Source: Candidatus Woesearchaeota archaeon (lineage in GTDB: Archaea > Nanobdellota > Nanobdellia > Pacearchaeales > GW2011-AR1). From it: 28,577 bases of DNA. Location of the stretch: NCBI GenBank assembly GCA_012798335.1, contig JAAZNJ010000011.1:1-28577 (forward strand), read 5' to 3'. Made by a program: the position numbers and the translations under genes. This document shows, in pieces, positions 15,672 through 23,900 of the stretch (position 1 is its first letter; the number at the start of each line of letters is the position of its first letter). Under the pieces are notes generated by a model. That model was given only the letters and a program-made list of their open reading frames with translations. It was not told where the DNA came from and ran no database searches.

Positions 15672-18600
15672 TTATCCACCACAACCTCCAATTTTTTCTC
15701 CGCAATATTCACAATGAAAACAATTAACTGCATCTCTTTTCATTTCTCTTCCACATTTAGGACATAATCTCCCTGAAGAACCAATATTTTCTATTTTATT
15801 TTGATTTTCTATAACTTTATCTTCTTCAGAAGGTTCAACAAATCCTCCCAATTCAAAATCATTCATTACATCATTAAAATTCCAATCATCTAATTTTTCT
15901 CTCCTGTAAGTTCTAAAAGCCCCATTCTTATAGCCTCTTAATTCTTTTTTGTTTACTTCTTCTGAATTTTGGGCCATAGAAGTATCTCCTAGATATTCTA
16001 ATCTTAATATTTTTGCAGCTAAATCTAAAAAGGAAGTTGTTAATTTTACATAGGGATTCCCTTTAACAAATCCATTTGGTTTAAAATCTTGTCCTAACCA
16101 AGCCATTGTTATATCATCTAGACTCACTCCTCTTTTTAATGCCTTTGAAGCTAAAACTCCTGAATTAGATAATAACGCGCCTAATGTTGATCCTGCTTTA
16201 TAAGACAAAAATGTTATTTGTCCTGGCAATCCATTTTCATATTCGCTTACAATAATGTGTAAGGGTATCTTTCCATCTTGATTTACAATTTCTAATTCGG
16301 TTTCAAAAGCATCTCTTCTTAAAGGTAAATCCTTTTTCTCTCCTCTTTCTAATTTTTTAACAGATTTATTTATACCAAAAACTGCTGAAGGTTTACTATT
16401 TTCTCTAAAAAAAGTTAATCCTTTTAGTTTTAATTCATTTCCTAAAATAAACCCATCATAAATATCTTTTACTTTTGCATCTTCAGGTAGATTAATAGTC
16501 TTTGAAATTCCTCCAGAAATAAAAGGTTGAGCTGCTCCTACCATTCTTATATGTCCTATAGGACTAATACTTCCTATCCCATTTTTACCTCCAGAAGCAG
16601 TGTCAAAAACAGAATAGTGTTCTTCTTTCAATCCAGGCGCACCTCTTAAGGTGTTAAATTCTTTACCATATTCTTCAATTTTTATTATTTGTTCTTCTGA
16701 GTAACCTAATCTTTCTAATCCTTTTTTTGCATCTTTATTAATCAAAGTCAAGGTTCCCCCTCCAGCAAGATTTTTAATTGTATTTAAGGCAAATACAGGT
16801 TCTATTCCGGTTGTGCTACTGCCCATTAAAAAAGAAATTGTGCCTGTTGGAGCAAGTGCAGTTGCTTGAGAATTAGCATAACCATCTTTTTTTCCTAAAT
16901 TTAAAGCATTTTCCCAAGAATTAAGTGCAGCATTCTTTAAATTCTCATCAGAAATTTTATTTGCAAAAATAAGATCTTCTAAACTTTGTTTATGTTTTCT
17001 TATAACATTTAACATCTCTTTCTTGTTAAATTCAAAATGAGTAAATGCCCCCAAATTTTTAGCTAATTCTGCAGAAGTTTCATAAACAGTTCCTGTCATT
17101 AAAGCACTCACTAAACCTTGAAAAGTTCTAGCTTCGTCTGAATCATAAGGAATCCCTAATCTCATTAATGCAGCTCCAAAGTCACTATAACCCATACCTA
17201 TAGCACTAAATTCAGGACTAATCAAAGCAATAGATTTAACAGGATAAGAAGCAACTTTATTTGCAATATTCTGAGCGATTGTAAAGATTTTTATTGTTTT
17301 TCTATATTTTTCAACATCAAAACTTCCATCTTCATTAATAAAACCAGTCATACGTAATGAAGCAAGATTACATGATGTATCATCTATGTTTAGATATTCC
17401 CCACAAGGATTACTTGCATTTATCTTACCACTATTTGGGCAAGTATGCATTCTTTGTATATTGGAATCATATTGAACAGCAGGGTCGCCTATCCTCCAAC
17501 TTCCAAAAGCTATTTCCTTTAACATTTTTTCAGCAGAGACTTTTCCCTTTACTTTTTTGTCTTTAACTCCAATTAATTCAATATTCCCCCCTGATTTTAA
17601 TTTTTCAAAAAAGGAATCATCTAATCTAACTGAAAAATTAGTATTTTGAAAAGCAACAGTTTGATAAGCTTCCCCATCCATACCTTCACTATATCCTGCT
17701 TGAATTAAACTTAAAGCTTTACGATCTTCTTTTACTTTCATTCTTATAAATTCCATAATATCTGGATGATCTTGATTCATAATTGTCATCCTTGCAGCTC
17801 TTCTAGTCTTACCTCCTGATTTTATCATTCCAGCATTTTTATCTAATGATATAATAAAACTTTTTGGACCAGAAGATTTTCCACCACCAGAGAGCATTGC
17901 ATTTTCTTCTCTTAAAACGCTTATATTCTGACCTACACCTGAACCTAATGCAAAAATTAAACCCTCATCTACTCCGTGTTCTAAAATACTTTCTAAATCA
18001 TCTTCAGGCCCCTTAATAAAACAAGCGTGTAATTGAGGATGTATATATTCTCCATCTTTAATCTTCTTTAATTGGCCGGTTTTATAATCTTTCCAGTAAT
18101 TAGAGCCTTTACTTCCTTTAATTCCATAAGAATTAAAAATTCCTGCATTAAACTGAACAGGAGAATTAAATGCTCCTAACCCATTTGCTTGTATGTATAA
18201 TAATTCATCTCTAAATGCTTCCTTATCTTCTTTAGTTTGAAAATACCCCAATTTTTCCCCTTCATTAGCAAAGAAATCAGCAACTCTTCTGTTTAAATCT
18301 TTTAAAGAATGTTCATATTCTAATCCTAATTTTGATTTTAACTTTTCTTTCCATTCCTTTTTATCAGGCTTAAAAAAATATCTGCTTGCAACAATTGATG
18401 CTGAGGTATCATCCATCCATTCTGGAATTTCTACATTATTCATTTCAAAGATGGTTTTCTCATCTTTATCATTAATCTTTAGATTAGTTTCTCTAAATTT
18501 AACTGAACTAAAAGGGTCTTTATCTTTTTCAGTAAAATATCTTTCAATTGTAATCCCCTTTGTTTCTTTTTTATTAATATGATAAATTCTTGAAACATCT

Positions 18601-18827
18601 AATCTTGAAACAAACTCTTCGTTATCAAAATGATAAATATGTATCTTCTGGTCTTTTATAGCAGATTGTAATTTTGATTTATTTAATCCTTCTTTTTCAA
18701 TTAAAGAATAAGCTTCATTTATCTTGATGTGTTTATCTTGATTGTAAGAAGCAAATTCAATTGGAGAATATTTTTCTTTAAAATTTTCATTCAGTCTATA
18801 AACAAACTCTTCTTCTTTTTTAGCCAT
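15672..18827 (-). CDS. nrdJ: Class II (adenosylcobalamin-dependent) ribonucleotide reductase
   Basis: This 1051-residue class II RNR reduces ribonucleotides using a cobalamin-generated thiyl radical. Visible landmarks are HACFI near 265 (first redox Cys), FALGSGVGQN near 293, NPCGEYLNIDDTSCNLAS near 472-490 (thiyl-radical Cys in NPCGE), and LAPTGTISFLMGSSTTGIEP near 655-675. The C-terminal Cys-rich tail (1023-1051), CPKC...CFHCEYCGEKIGGCGG, should shuttle electrons. No ATP-cone is evident at the N-terminus. The length fits large NrdJ proteins. The ATG follows the nrdR stop by one base (TAA-A-ATG). Needing B12 in a small AT-rich archaeon implies salvage from a host or community. Confidence 0.95.
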   Translation of the reverse strand: MAKKEEEFVYRLNENFKEKYSPIEFASYNQDKHIKINEAYSLIEKEGLNKSKLQSAIKDQKIHIYHFDNEEFVSRLDVSRIYHINKKETKGITIERYFTEKDKDPFSSVKFRETNLKINDKDEKTIFEMNNVEIPEWMDDTSASIVASRYFFKPDKKEWKEKLKSKLGLEYEHSLKDLNRRVADFFANEGEKLGYFQTKEDKEAFRDELLYIQANGLGAFNSPVQFNAGIFNSYGIKGSKGSNYWKDYKTGQLKKIKDGEYIHPQLHACFIKGPEDDLESILEHGVDEGLIFALGSGVGQNISVLREENAMLSGGGKSSGPKSFIISLDKNAGMIKSGGKTRRAARMTIMNQDHPDIMEFIRMKVKEDRKALSLIQAGYSEGMDGEAYQTVAFQNTNFSVRLDDSFFEKLKSGGNIELIGVKDKKVKGKVSAEKMLKEIAFGSWRIGDPAVQYDSNIQRMHTCPNSGKINASNPCGEYLNIDDTSCNLASLRMTGFINEDGSFDVEKYRKTIKIFTIAQNIANKVASYPVKSIALISPEFSAIGMGYSDFGAALMRLGIPYDSDEARTFQGLVSALMTGTVYETSAELAKNLGAFTHFEFNKKEMLNVIRKHKQSLEDLIFANKISDENLKNAALNSWENALNLGKKDGYANSQATALAPTGTISFLMGSSTTGIEPVFALNTIKNLAGGGTLTLINKDAKKGLERLGYSEEQIIKIEEYGKEFNTLRGAPGLKEEHYSVFDTASGGKNGIGSISPIGHIRMVGAAQPFISGGISKTINLPEDAKVKDIYDGFILGNELKLKGLTFFRENSKPSAVFGINKSVKKLERGEKKDLPLRRDAFETELEIVNQDGKIPLHIIVSEYENGLPGQITFLSYKAGSTLGALLSNSGVLASKALKRGVSLDDITMAWLGQDFKPNGFVKGNPYVKLTTSFLDLAAKILRLEYLGDTSMAQNSEEVNKKELRGYKNGAFRTYRREKLDDWNFNDVMNDFELGGFVEPSEEDKVIENQNKIENIGSSGRLCPKCGREMKRDAVNCFHCEYCGEKIGGCGG

Positions 18828-18828
18828 T

Positions 18829-19269
18829 TTACAATTTTTTTATTTCTTGTTTAAAATCATTTATGTCTTGAAAATCTCTATATACTGATGCAAATCTTAT
18901 ATATGCGACATTATCTAATTTTCTTATTTTTTTCATTGCAAGTTCTCCGATTTCTGAAGTTTTTATCTCTTTTTTCCCCTTTTTTCTTACTTTTTCTTCT
19001 ATTTCATTTATCATTAAATCAATCTTATCTTTTGAAACAGGTCTTTTTTCAAATGCCCTCATAATACCTCTTTCTAATTTTTCCTTATCAAACTTTTCTC
19101 TCCTTCCATCTTTTTTTATAACATAAACATCTTCTTTTGATATAGTTTCATATGTGGTAAATCTTTTTCCACATTTTAGGCATTCTCTCCTTCTTCTAAT
19201 ACTATCTTTTGATTCTCTCTTATTTGTAACCTTAGATTTTTTATTTCCACAATATGGACATTCCATCAT
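18829..19269 (-). CDS. nrdR: Transcriptional regulator NrdR
   Basis: This 146-residue protein has the two NrdR domains. The first is a zinc ribbon with C4/C7 and C30/C33 (ECPYCGNKKSK...RRRRECLKCGKRFTTYE). The second is an ATP-cone from about 47 (VYVIKKDGRREKFDKEKLERGI) to the C-terminal RFASVYRDFQDINDF signature. NrdR senses ATP/dATP and represses RNR genes by binding paired NrdR boxes. Here it is the first gene of the operon with nrdJ, and two NrdR-box-like dyads lie directly upstream around the TATA box, which predicts autoregulation. Two ATG codons are adjacent at the start (MM); either may be used. NrdR is mainly a bacterial regulator, so transfer is plausible. Confidence 0.95.
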   Translation of the reverse strand: MMECPYCGNKKSKVTNKRESKDSIRRRRECLKCGKRFTTYETISKEDVYVIKKDGRREKFDKEKLERGIMRAFEKRPVSKDKIDLMINEIEEKVRKKGKKEIKTSEIGELAMKKIRKLDNVAYIRFASVYRDFQDINDFKQEIKKL

Positions 19270-19273
19270 TAAT

Positions 19274-19320
19274 ATACAATAGATTGTACTTATTTTTTTA
19301 AATAATGTTATCCATTGTAT
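19274..19320 (-). promoter_or_regulatory. Paired NrdR boxes flanking the nrdR TATA box
   Basis: Box 1 (19274-19289) reads ATACAATAGATTGTAC on the plus strand. It has perfect TACAAT/ATTGTA arms and one mismatch to the NrdR core CWATATATWG. Box 2 (19305-19320) reads ATGTTATCCATTGTAT, with three core mismatches. The centres are 31 bp apart, three helical turns, matching the known NrdR box spacing. Between them on the minus strand is ATTTAAAAAA (19294-19303), a TATA box centred about 29 nt before the nrdR ATG. A bound NrdR oligomer would therefore cover the TATA box and the start site. Confidence 0.72.
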
Positions 19321-19432
19321 TCCTATTTTTTATTCCTTTAAAACATATTTAAACTTTTATTGCTACCAATTTTTACAACACAGAGATACAAGAAATAATA
19401 AGGAAATTTTTTATTTTTTAAAAAACAAGAAC

Positions 19433-19441
19433 TTTTTTAAA
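19433..19441 (+). promoter_or_regulatory. TATA box for the DUF5652 gene
   Basis: TTTTTTAAA is centred 26 nt before the ATG at 19463, consistent with a leaderless transcript. It is divergent from the nrdR promoter in the same 193-bp gap. Confidence 0.45.
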
Positions 19442-19462
19442 CTAACTTTTCTTTAAGAAATT

Positions 19463-19729
19463 ATGAATAATACAATTCAAATACTCCTTCAAGAATTAGG
19501 AATGCCTTTATGGCTTTTTATTATTATTTTTATTTGGGTTTATTTTTGGAAATTATATGCTTTATGGACTGCTGCTCAAAAGAAATCTTTACCTTGGTTT
19601 ATTTTTCTTGCTATTTTTAACACCATGGGAATATTAGAAATACTCTATATCTATGTCTTTTCAAAATCAAATTTATTTTCTTCTAAAAAAGTAGATTCAA
19701 AAAAAAATTCAAGAAAAAAGAAAAGATAA
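19463..19729 (+). CDS. DUF5652-family small membrane protein
   Basis: This 88-residue protein has two predicted transmembrane helices: MPLWLFIIIFIWVYFWKLYALW (14-35) and WFIFLAIFNTMGILEILYIYVF (45-66). A short WKLYALWTAAQKKSLPWF loop separates them, and a strongly basic C-terminal tail (KKNSRKKKR) follows. The WKxxALW...NTxGILEILYI pattern matches the DUF5652 family as I recall it from CPR bacteria and DPANN archaea; its function is unknown. It is monocistronic, divergent from nrdR and convergent with the tRNA thiolase gene. The positive tail predicts a cytoplasmic C-terminus. Confidence 0.75.
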   Translation: MNNTIQILLQELGMPLWLFIIIFIWVYFWKLYALWTAAQKKSLPWFIFLAIFNTMGILEILYIYVFSKSNLFSSKKVDSKKNSRKKKR

Positions 19730-19788
19730 AATTGTTTACTCTTAAAATTCTTAAAATTTTATATTTTTACTTTTTGTAATAATATTTA

Positions 19789-20661
19789 TTATTTTTTAAT
19801 CAAATTATTTTGAATTTTTATTGATTCTGTTAATTTGCACATTTTACAAATTTTATTTCTCGAAGGTTCACCACATTTTTCACAATAATTTATAAAAGTT
19901 TTTGATTCTTTTGAGTTTAAATTTTTTATTTTTGGATATATCAATTCAAAATTTTTAATTATATTCTCTTTATCCTTTGTTTTTAAATTATTCACAAATT
20001 CTCTTACTTCTAATCTGTAAGAATCAACTAAATAAGGACATTTTTTGTAGATTATAGGAAGTTTTTTCTTTTTTGAATATTTTCTTATCTCATTTTCATC
20101 ACAATAAAATAAGGGTTTTATTCTTTCAACAAATTTTTTATCTTTTTTGTTTTTTGTTATAGCTCCTGAATTTATATTCAATTGAGGACTACCTTTTAAT
20201 ATGTTCATTAAAAAGGTTTGGACTTCATCATCTAAATTGTGGCCTGTTGCTATTTTATTAAACTTTAATCTTCTTGCTTCTCTGTTCATAATCCATTTTT
20301 TTACAACACCGCATATAGCACAATTCTTAAGATTTTTTCCTTCTTTTGTATTTTGAATTTCTTTTATAATAATACCTATAGAATTTCCAAATTCTTTTTT
20401 TAAATCATAAACATGTAATTTTATTTGTAGTCTTTGAGATAATTCTTTTACTGTCTCTAAATAATCTTTTTCTATTCCTTCAATTCCTAAGTTTATATAA
20501 AATCCTTCTATATTATAACCCAATTTTTTTAATAAATACGCAACAACAGCTGAATCTTTACCCCCAGAAAGAGCAACAAGTATCTTCTCTTTTTTATTGC
20601 ATAACTTATATCTTTTTATTGTTTCTTTTACTTTTTTTTCAATGTCTTGATTAGTATTCAT
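19789..20661 (-). CDS. tRNA thiolation enzyme of the TtuA/Ncs6/TtcA family
   Basis: This 290-residue adenylating sulfurtransferase thiolates tRNA, in archaea most likely 2-thiouridine at position 34 or 54. The PP-loop SGGKDS is at 32-37. Catalytic Fe-S cysteines are CAIC (C114, C117) and CPY (C208). GHNLDDE (140-146) is the family motif. The C-terminal zinc finger is CEKCG...CKMC near 262-276. The N-terminal zinc finger common in TtuA/Ncs6 is not seen: the protein begins about 25 residues before the PP-loop strand. I chose the ATG at 20661 over an upstream TTG at 20667. A TATA-like element (minus ATTATAAAAA near 20683-20692) would give a leaderless mRNA. Confidence 0.88.
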   Translation of the reverse strand: MNTNQDIEKKVKETIKRYKLCNKKEKILVALSGGKDSAVVAYLLKKLGYNIEGFYINLGIEGIEKDYLETVKELSQRLQIKLHVYDLKKEFGNSIGIIIKEIQNTKEGKNLKNCAICGVVKKWIMNREARRLKFNKIATGHNLDDEVQTFLMNILKGSPQLNINSGAITKNKKDKKFVERIKPLFYCDENEIRKYSKKKKLPIIYKKCPYLVDSYRLEVREFVNNLKTKDKENIIKNFELIYPKIKNLNSKESKTFINYCEKCGEPSRNKICKMCKLTESIKIQNNLIKK

Positions 20662-20827
20662 AAACAAGATTATAAGATTTAGTTTTTATAATTATTGAAT
20701 ATTCCAGAATCCTTTTCTGTGAATAACATCTAATATGAAGAATAGTTTAATAAAGAATGTTAAACTTTTATATTTCTTAATGATATAAATCAATTAATTT
20801 TATTAATATATCTAATCTTAAATTATA

Positions 20828-22027
20828 ATGATAAAGACAAAAATAAAGAGGGAGATAAATAGGAAAAACTTTTTTTATAAGATTCATCTTTTGTTTTTTT
20901 TGTTTTCAATTTTATACTTGCTCTTGCCAAATGTTTCTTCTGATGTTATTTCTTTAAACGCAGGAGGAGATTCTTAAATAATTATTAATCCTGAAAAATA
21001 TATTGAAGGTTTTTTTTCATGTACTCCTTTAACTTGTTCTCAATTAGGATATAATTGTGGAAGTTGGAGTGATAATTGCGGAAACACAATTAGTTGTGGA
21101 GGTTGTTCTACAGGATACACTTGTCAAAACGGAGTATGTACTGGTATACAAAATCCTCCAGAAGGGGGAGGTGGAGGGGGAGGAGGAACAGGGGAATTAA
21201 CCCCTCTAGAAAATCTTACAGAATGTTCAATAAGTATTAATCCTACTTCAATAAACTTAACTCTCTCATTTAATCCTGTTACAGGGATGATTCAAAGAGT
21301 AAATAAAAACTTAACAATGTTTAACTCTTGTAATTATCCACAAACATTAAATGCAGGTTTATCTGGAAATATAAATGGAATTGTTTTATTACCAGAAACT
21401 TCTATAACAATAGGCCCTAATGAAACAAAAAATTTTGAAGTAACTTTTGTTTCTCCTATTTATAATGATACTTTTATTGGAGCGATTTCATTTAATAATG
21501 TTAAAAAAGTTGATATTTTCATTAAGTCTACTTCTAATCCGTTATGGTTTGATGCAAATATTGTTGTTTTAAACAAAGATTACAAAGTTTCTCAAGGAGA
21601 TAAATTAAAAACAAGAGTTGAAATGATTCCTATGGGTGATAAAAATAAAATAGATGTTACTCTTAATTATGAAATCAAAGATTATCAAGGAAAATCTTAT
21701 CTTAAAAAAAGTGAAACAGTATTAGCAGTAACCCAATCAACAAAAATAGACAGAAACTTTGAAACAGGTATGCTTCCTTTAGGAAGATATGTTATCAGTT
21801 TACAATTAATTTATCCTGGAGGAGTTGCTCCTTCAAGTGCATATTTTGAAGTTACTGAAAAAACACCTGAAGATATTTTTGGATTGATACTAATGATAAT
21901 TGGAATATTTATCTTCCTAATAATATTAATTATAATCTTTATAATAATAAAGAGAAAGAAGGATAAAGAGAGAGAAGAAGAGGAAGAAGAAATTGAAGAA
22001 GAAACAGAAGATGGAACAGATACTTAA
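20828..22027 (+). pseudogene. Cys-rich, C-terminally anchored surface protein gene interrupted by one in-frame TAA
   Basis: One frame runs 400 codons from ATG 20828 to the TAA at 22025, broken only by TAA at 20975-20977 (codon 50). Before the stop is a signal peptide: a basic N-region, the core IHLLFFLFSILYLLLPNVSS, then DVISLNAGGDS. After it come IIINPEKYIEGFFS, an eight-Cys module from C65 to C104 (CTPLTCSQLGYNCG...), an eight-Gly linker (113-120) and a beta-rich ectodomain with several NxT/S sequons. A transmembrane helix follows near codons 350-374, then an acidic tail. A single T-to-G change (TAA to GAA) would restore the frame. The longest intact part, from ATG 21287, lacks the signal peptide. 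It could be a recent pseudogene, a strain variant or a sequencing error. Function unknown; the Cys module resembles ones I recall from Woese/Pacearchaeota surface proteins. Confidence 0.8.
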
Positions 22028-22075
22028 TAATAACAACTTAATAAATATCTTTATCTAAATTCAAGAATAAAATAG

Positions 22076-22084
22076 TTTAAATAA
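22076..22084 (+). promoter_or_regulatory. TATA box for the YchF-type GTPase
   Basis: TTTAAATAA is centred 25 nt before the ATG at 22105, consistent with a leaderless mRNA. Confidence 0.45.
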
Positions 22085-22104
22085 TTACATTATTTTCTTA
22101 TTTT

Positions 22105-23292
22105 ATGTTAATTGGGCTTGTTGGTAAACCCTCTGTGGGAAAGAGTACTTTTTTTAAAGCAGCAACTTTATCAGAAGTTGAAATTGCTTCTTATCCATTT
22201 ACCACAATAAAACCAAATCACGGAGTAGGTTATGTTAAGATAGACTGTATTGATAAAGAATTTAATACTCAGTGTATGCCAAATCATGGTTTTTGTATTA
22301 ACCATAAAAGATTTGTTCCAATAGATTTAATGGATGTTGCAGGATTAGTTCCAGGAGCAAGTGAAGGAAAAGGTTTAGGAAATCAATTTTTAGATGATTT
22401 AAGACAAGCAGATGCATTTATTCATATTGTTGATGTTTCAGGAACAACTGATGAAACAGGAAAACAAACTGAAAACTATGATGTTACAAAAGACATTTTA
22501 TTTTTAGAAGATGAATTAGATAAATGGTTTTTAAATATATTATCAAGAGTTTGGAGAAATTTAACAAGAAAAACTGAATTAGAAGGTGGTGATTTATCAA
22601 AAGCAATTGCGAATCAATTTTCAGGCTTAAAAGTAAATGAAGATCAAGTAAAATCTATTTTATCAAAAATTCAAATTTCTCTAAAAGCTAGTTCTTGGAC
22701 AGAAAAAGAATTGTTGAAATTTGCTAATCTTTTAAGAAAAGAAACAAAACCTATGATAATAGCTGCTAATAAGATTGATTCTCCAAAAGGGAAAGAGAAC
22801 TATGAAAAATTAAAAAAAACTTTTCCAGAAAAAATTATTATCCCCTGTTCAAGTGATTCAGAGTTAGCTTTAAGAGAAGCAGCAAAATTTAATTTGATAA
22901 ATTATATTCCAGGAGAAAAAACTTTTGAAATTAAAGGCCAATTAAATGATAAGCAATTATTCGCATTAAATAAGATTAAATCAGAAATTTTAGACTTTTA
23001 TGAATACGGAACAGGTGTGCAAGAAATTTTAAATTACGCTGTTTTCAATTTGTTAAAATATATCCCTATATTTCCTGCAGGTGCAAATAAATTAAGTGAT
23101 AGTAAAGGAAGAATTCTTCCTGACTGTTTTTTATTACCTCCAAATTCTACTGCTTTGGATTTTGCTTATTTTTTGCATACTGATTTTGGAAATAATTTTT
23201 TAAGGGCAATAGATGCAAGAACAAAAAAAATTCTTGGAAGAGATTACAAATTAAAATTTGGTGATGCTTTAGAGATAGTTACTTCTAAATAA
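22105..23292 (+). CDS. YchF/Obg-related GTPase, Ygr210-like archaeal type
   Basis: This 395-residue P-loop NTPase has G1 GKPSVGKST (7-15), a switch I region with PFTTIKPNHG, G3 DVAGLVPGA (77-85), G4 ANKID (about 222-226), and a G5-like PCSSDSEL. A C-terminal TGS domain (about 330-395) includes FLLPPNSTALDFAYFLHTDFG. The insertion with Cys/His residues after the TTIKPN strand (CMPNHGFCINH, 57-67) and the long helical domain suit the archaeal/eukaryotic Ygr210 branch. Members are thought to act at the ribosome or in translation control; the exact role is not established. It is the first gene of a plus-strand run with DUF167 genes 20 bp downstream. Confidence 0.88.
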   Translation: MLIGLVGKPSVGKSTFFKAATLSEVEIASYPFTTIKPNHGVGYVKIDCIDKEFNTQCMPNHGFCINHKRFVPIDLMDVAGLVPGASEGKGLGNQFLDDLRQADAFIHIVDVSGTTDETGKQTENYDVTKDILFLEDELDKWFLNILSRVWRNLTRKTELEGGDLSKAIANQFSGLKVNEDQVKSILSKIQISLKASSWTEKELLKFANLLRKETKPMIIAANKIDSPKGKENYEKLKKTFPEKIIIPCSSDSELALREAAKFNLINYIPGEKTFEIKGQLNDKQLFALNKIKSEILDFYEYGTGVQEILNYAVFNLLKYIPIFPAGANKLSDSKGRILPDCFLLPPNSTALDFAYFLHTDFGNNFLRAIDARTKKILGRDYKLKFGDALEIVTSK

Positions 23293-23312
23293 AAATATTT
23301 TTTAAAAAATAA

Positions 23313-23534
23313 ATGAGGATAAATATTAAAGTTAAGGCAGATTGTTCTTTTGAAAGCATAGAAGAAATATCTAGTAATAATTATAAAATAAATCTTAAAT
23401 CTAAACCAGAAAACAACAAAGCAAACTTAGAATTAATAAAAATTTTGTCTAAATATTTTAAGGTTGATATTTCTAAAATAAAAATTATCAAAGGAAAAAC
23501 TTCAAAAAATAAAATTGTTGATGTTGATTGTTAA
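23313..23534 (+). CDS. DUF167 (YggU-family) protein, first copy
   Basis: This 73-residue protein matches the small DUF167/YggU fold. An N-terminal strand INIKVKADCSFESIEE is followed by NYKINLKSKPENNKANLELIKILSKYF, with the family's P-x-x-x-KAN signature. A strand-turn KIKIIKGKTSKNKIVDVD corresponds to the family I.(S/K)G.(T/S)...K stretch. The biochemical function is unknown. It starts 20 bp after the YchF-type gene and is probably in the same transcript. A diverged second copy follows 61 bp downstream. Confidence 0.82.
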   Translation: MRINIKVKADCSFESIEEISSNNYKINLKSKPENNKANLELIKILSKYFKVDISKIKIIKGKTSKNKIVDVDC

Positions 23535-23595
23535 TTTTTTATTGATTTTTTAAATAAATAATAAAATATTTAAAATAATTAATGCTGATTATAAT

Positions 23596-23817
23596 ATGAT
23601 TATTTATATAAAAATAAAGCCTAATTGTTCTTTTGAAAGATTAGAAAAATTTTCATCTGATCGTTATCTAATTTATATTAAAAAATCTTTAGATGATTTA
23701 GAATTAGAAGAAGAATTAAAATCAATTTTATCTAAACATTTTGGTGTACCCCCTAAAAACATTGAGATAAGTTGGGGCAGGACAGAATCTGAAAGAGTTG
23801 TTGAATTGAGTTCCTAA
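23596..23817 (+). CDS. DUF167-like paralogue, second copy (diverged)
   Basis: This protein is also 73 residues and aligns end to end with the preceding DUF167 protein: KIKPNCSFERLEKFSSDRYLIYIK against KVKADCSFESIEEISSNNYKINLK, and ILSKHFGVPPKNIEISWGRTESERVVELS against ILSKYFKVDISKIKIIKGKTSKNKIVDVD. The ENNKAN signature is replaced by an acidic LDDLELEEE stretch, so the conserved surface of the family is lost here. This looks like a tandem duplication followed by divergence. Function unknown. Confidence 0.72.
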   Translation: MIIYIKIKPNCSFERLEKFSSDRYLIYIKKSLDDLELEEELKSILSKHFGVPPKNIEISWGRTESERVVELSS

Positions 23818-23869
23818 TATTCAATTTGATTTCTATATAATTAATTTCGTATAATAAATTTTATAGCAA

Positions 23870-23880
23870 CTTATAAAAAC
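23870..23880 (+). promoter_or_regulatory. TATA box for the metallopeptidase gene
   Basis: CTTATAAAAAC is centred 26 nt before the ATG at 23901, which separates this gene from the DUF167 pair and implies a leaderless mRNA. Confidence 0.5.
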
Positions 23881-23900
23881 AAAGAAGAATTTTTTATTTT

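Noticed and set aside
19777..19797. Hairpin terminator TAATAA-TAT-TTATTA plus T-run between DUF5652 and the tRNA thiolase gene
   Set aside because: The stem is only A/T pairs in a very AT-rich gap and overlaps the stop codon of the thiolase gene; too weak to call.
20975..20977. Stop-codon recoding or programmed readthrough of TAA in the surface protein gene
   Set aside because: TAA is the ordinary terminator of most genes in this window and no recoding signal is visible; mutation or error is simpler.
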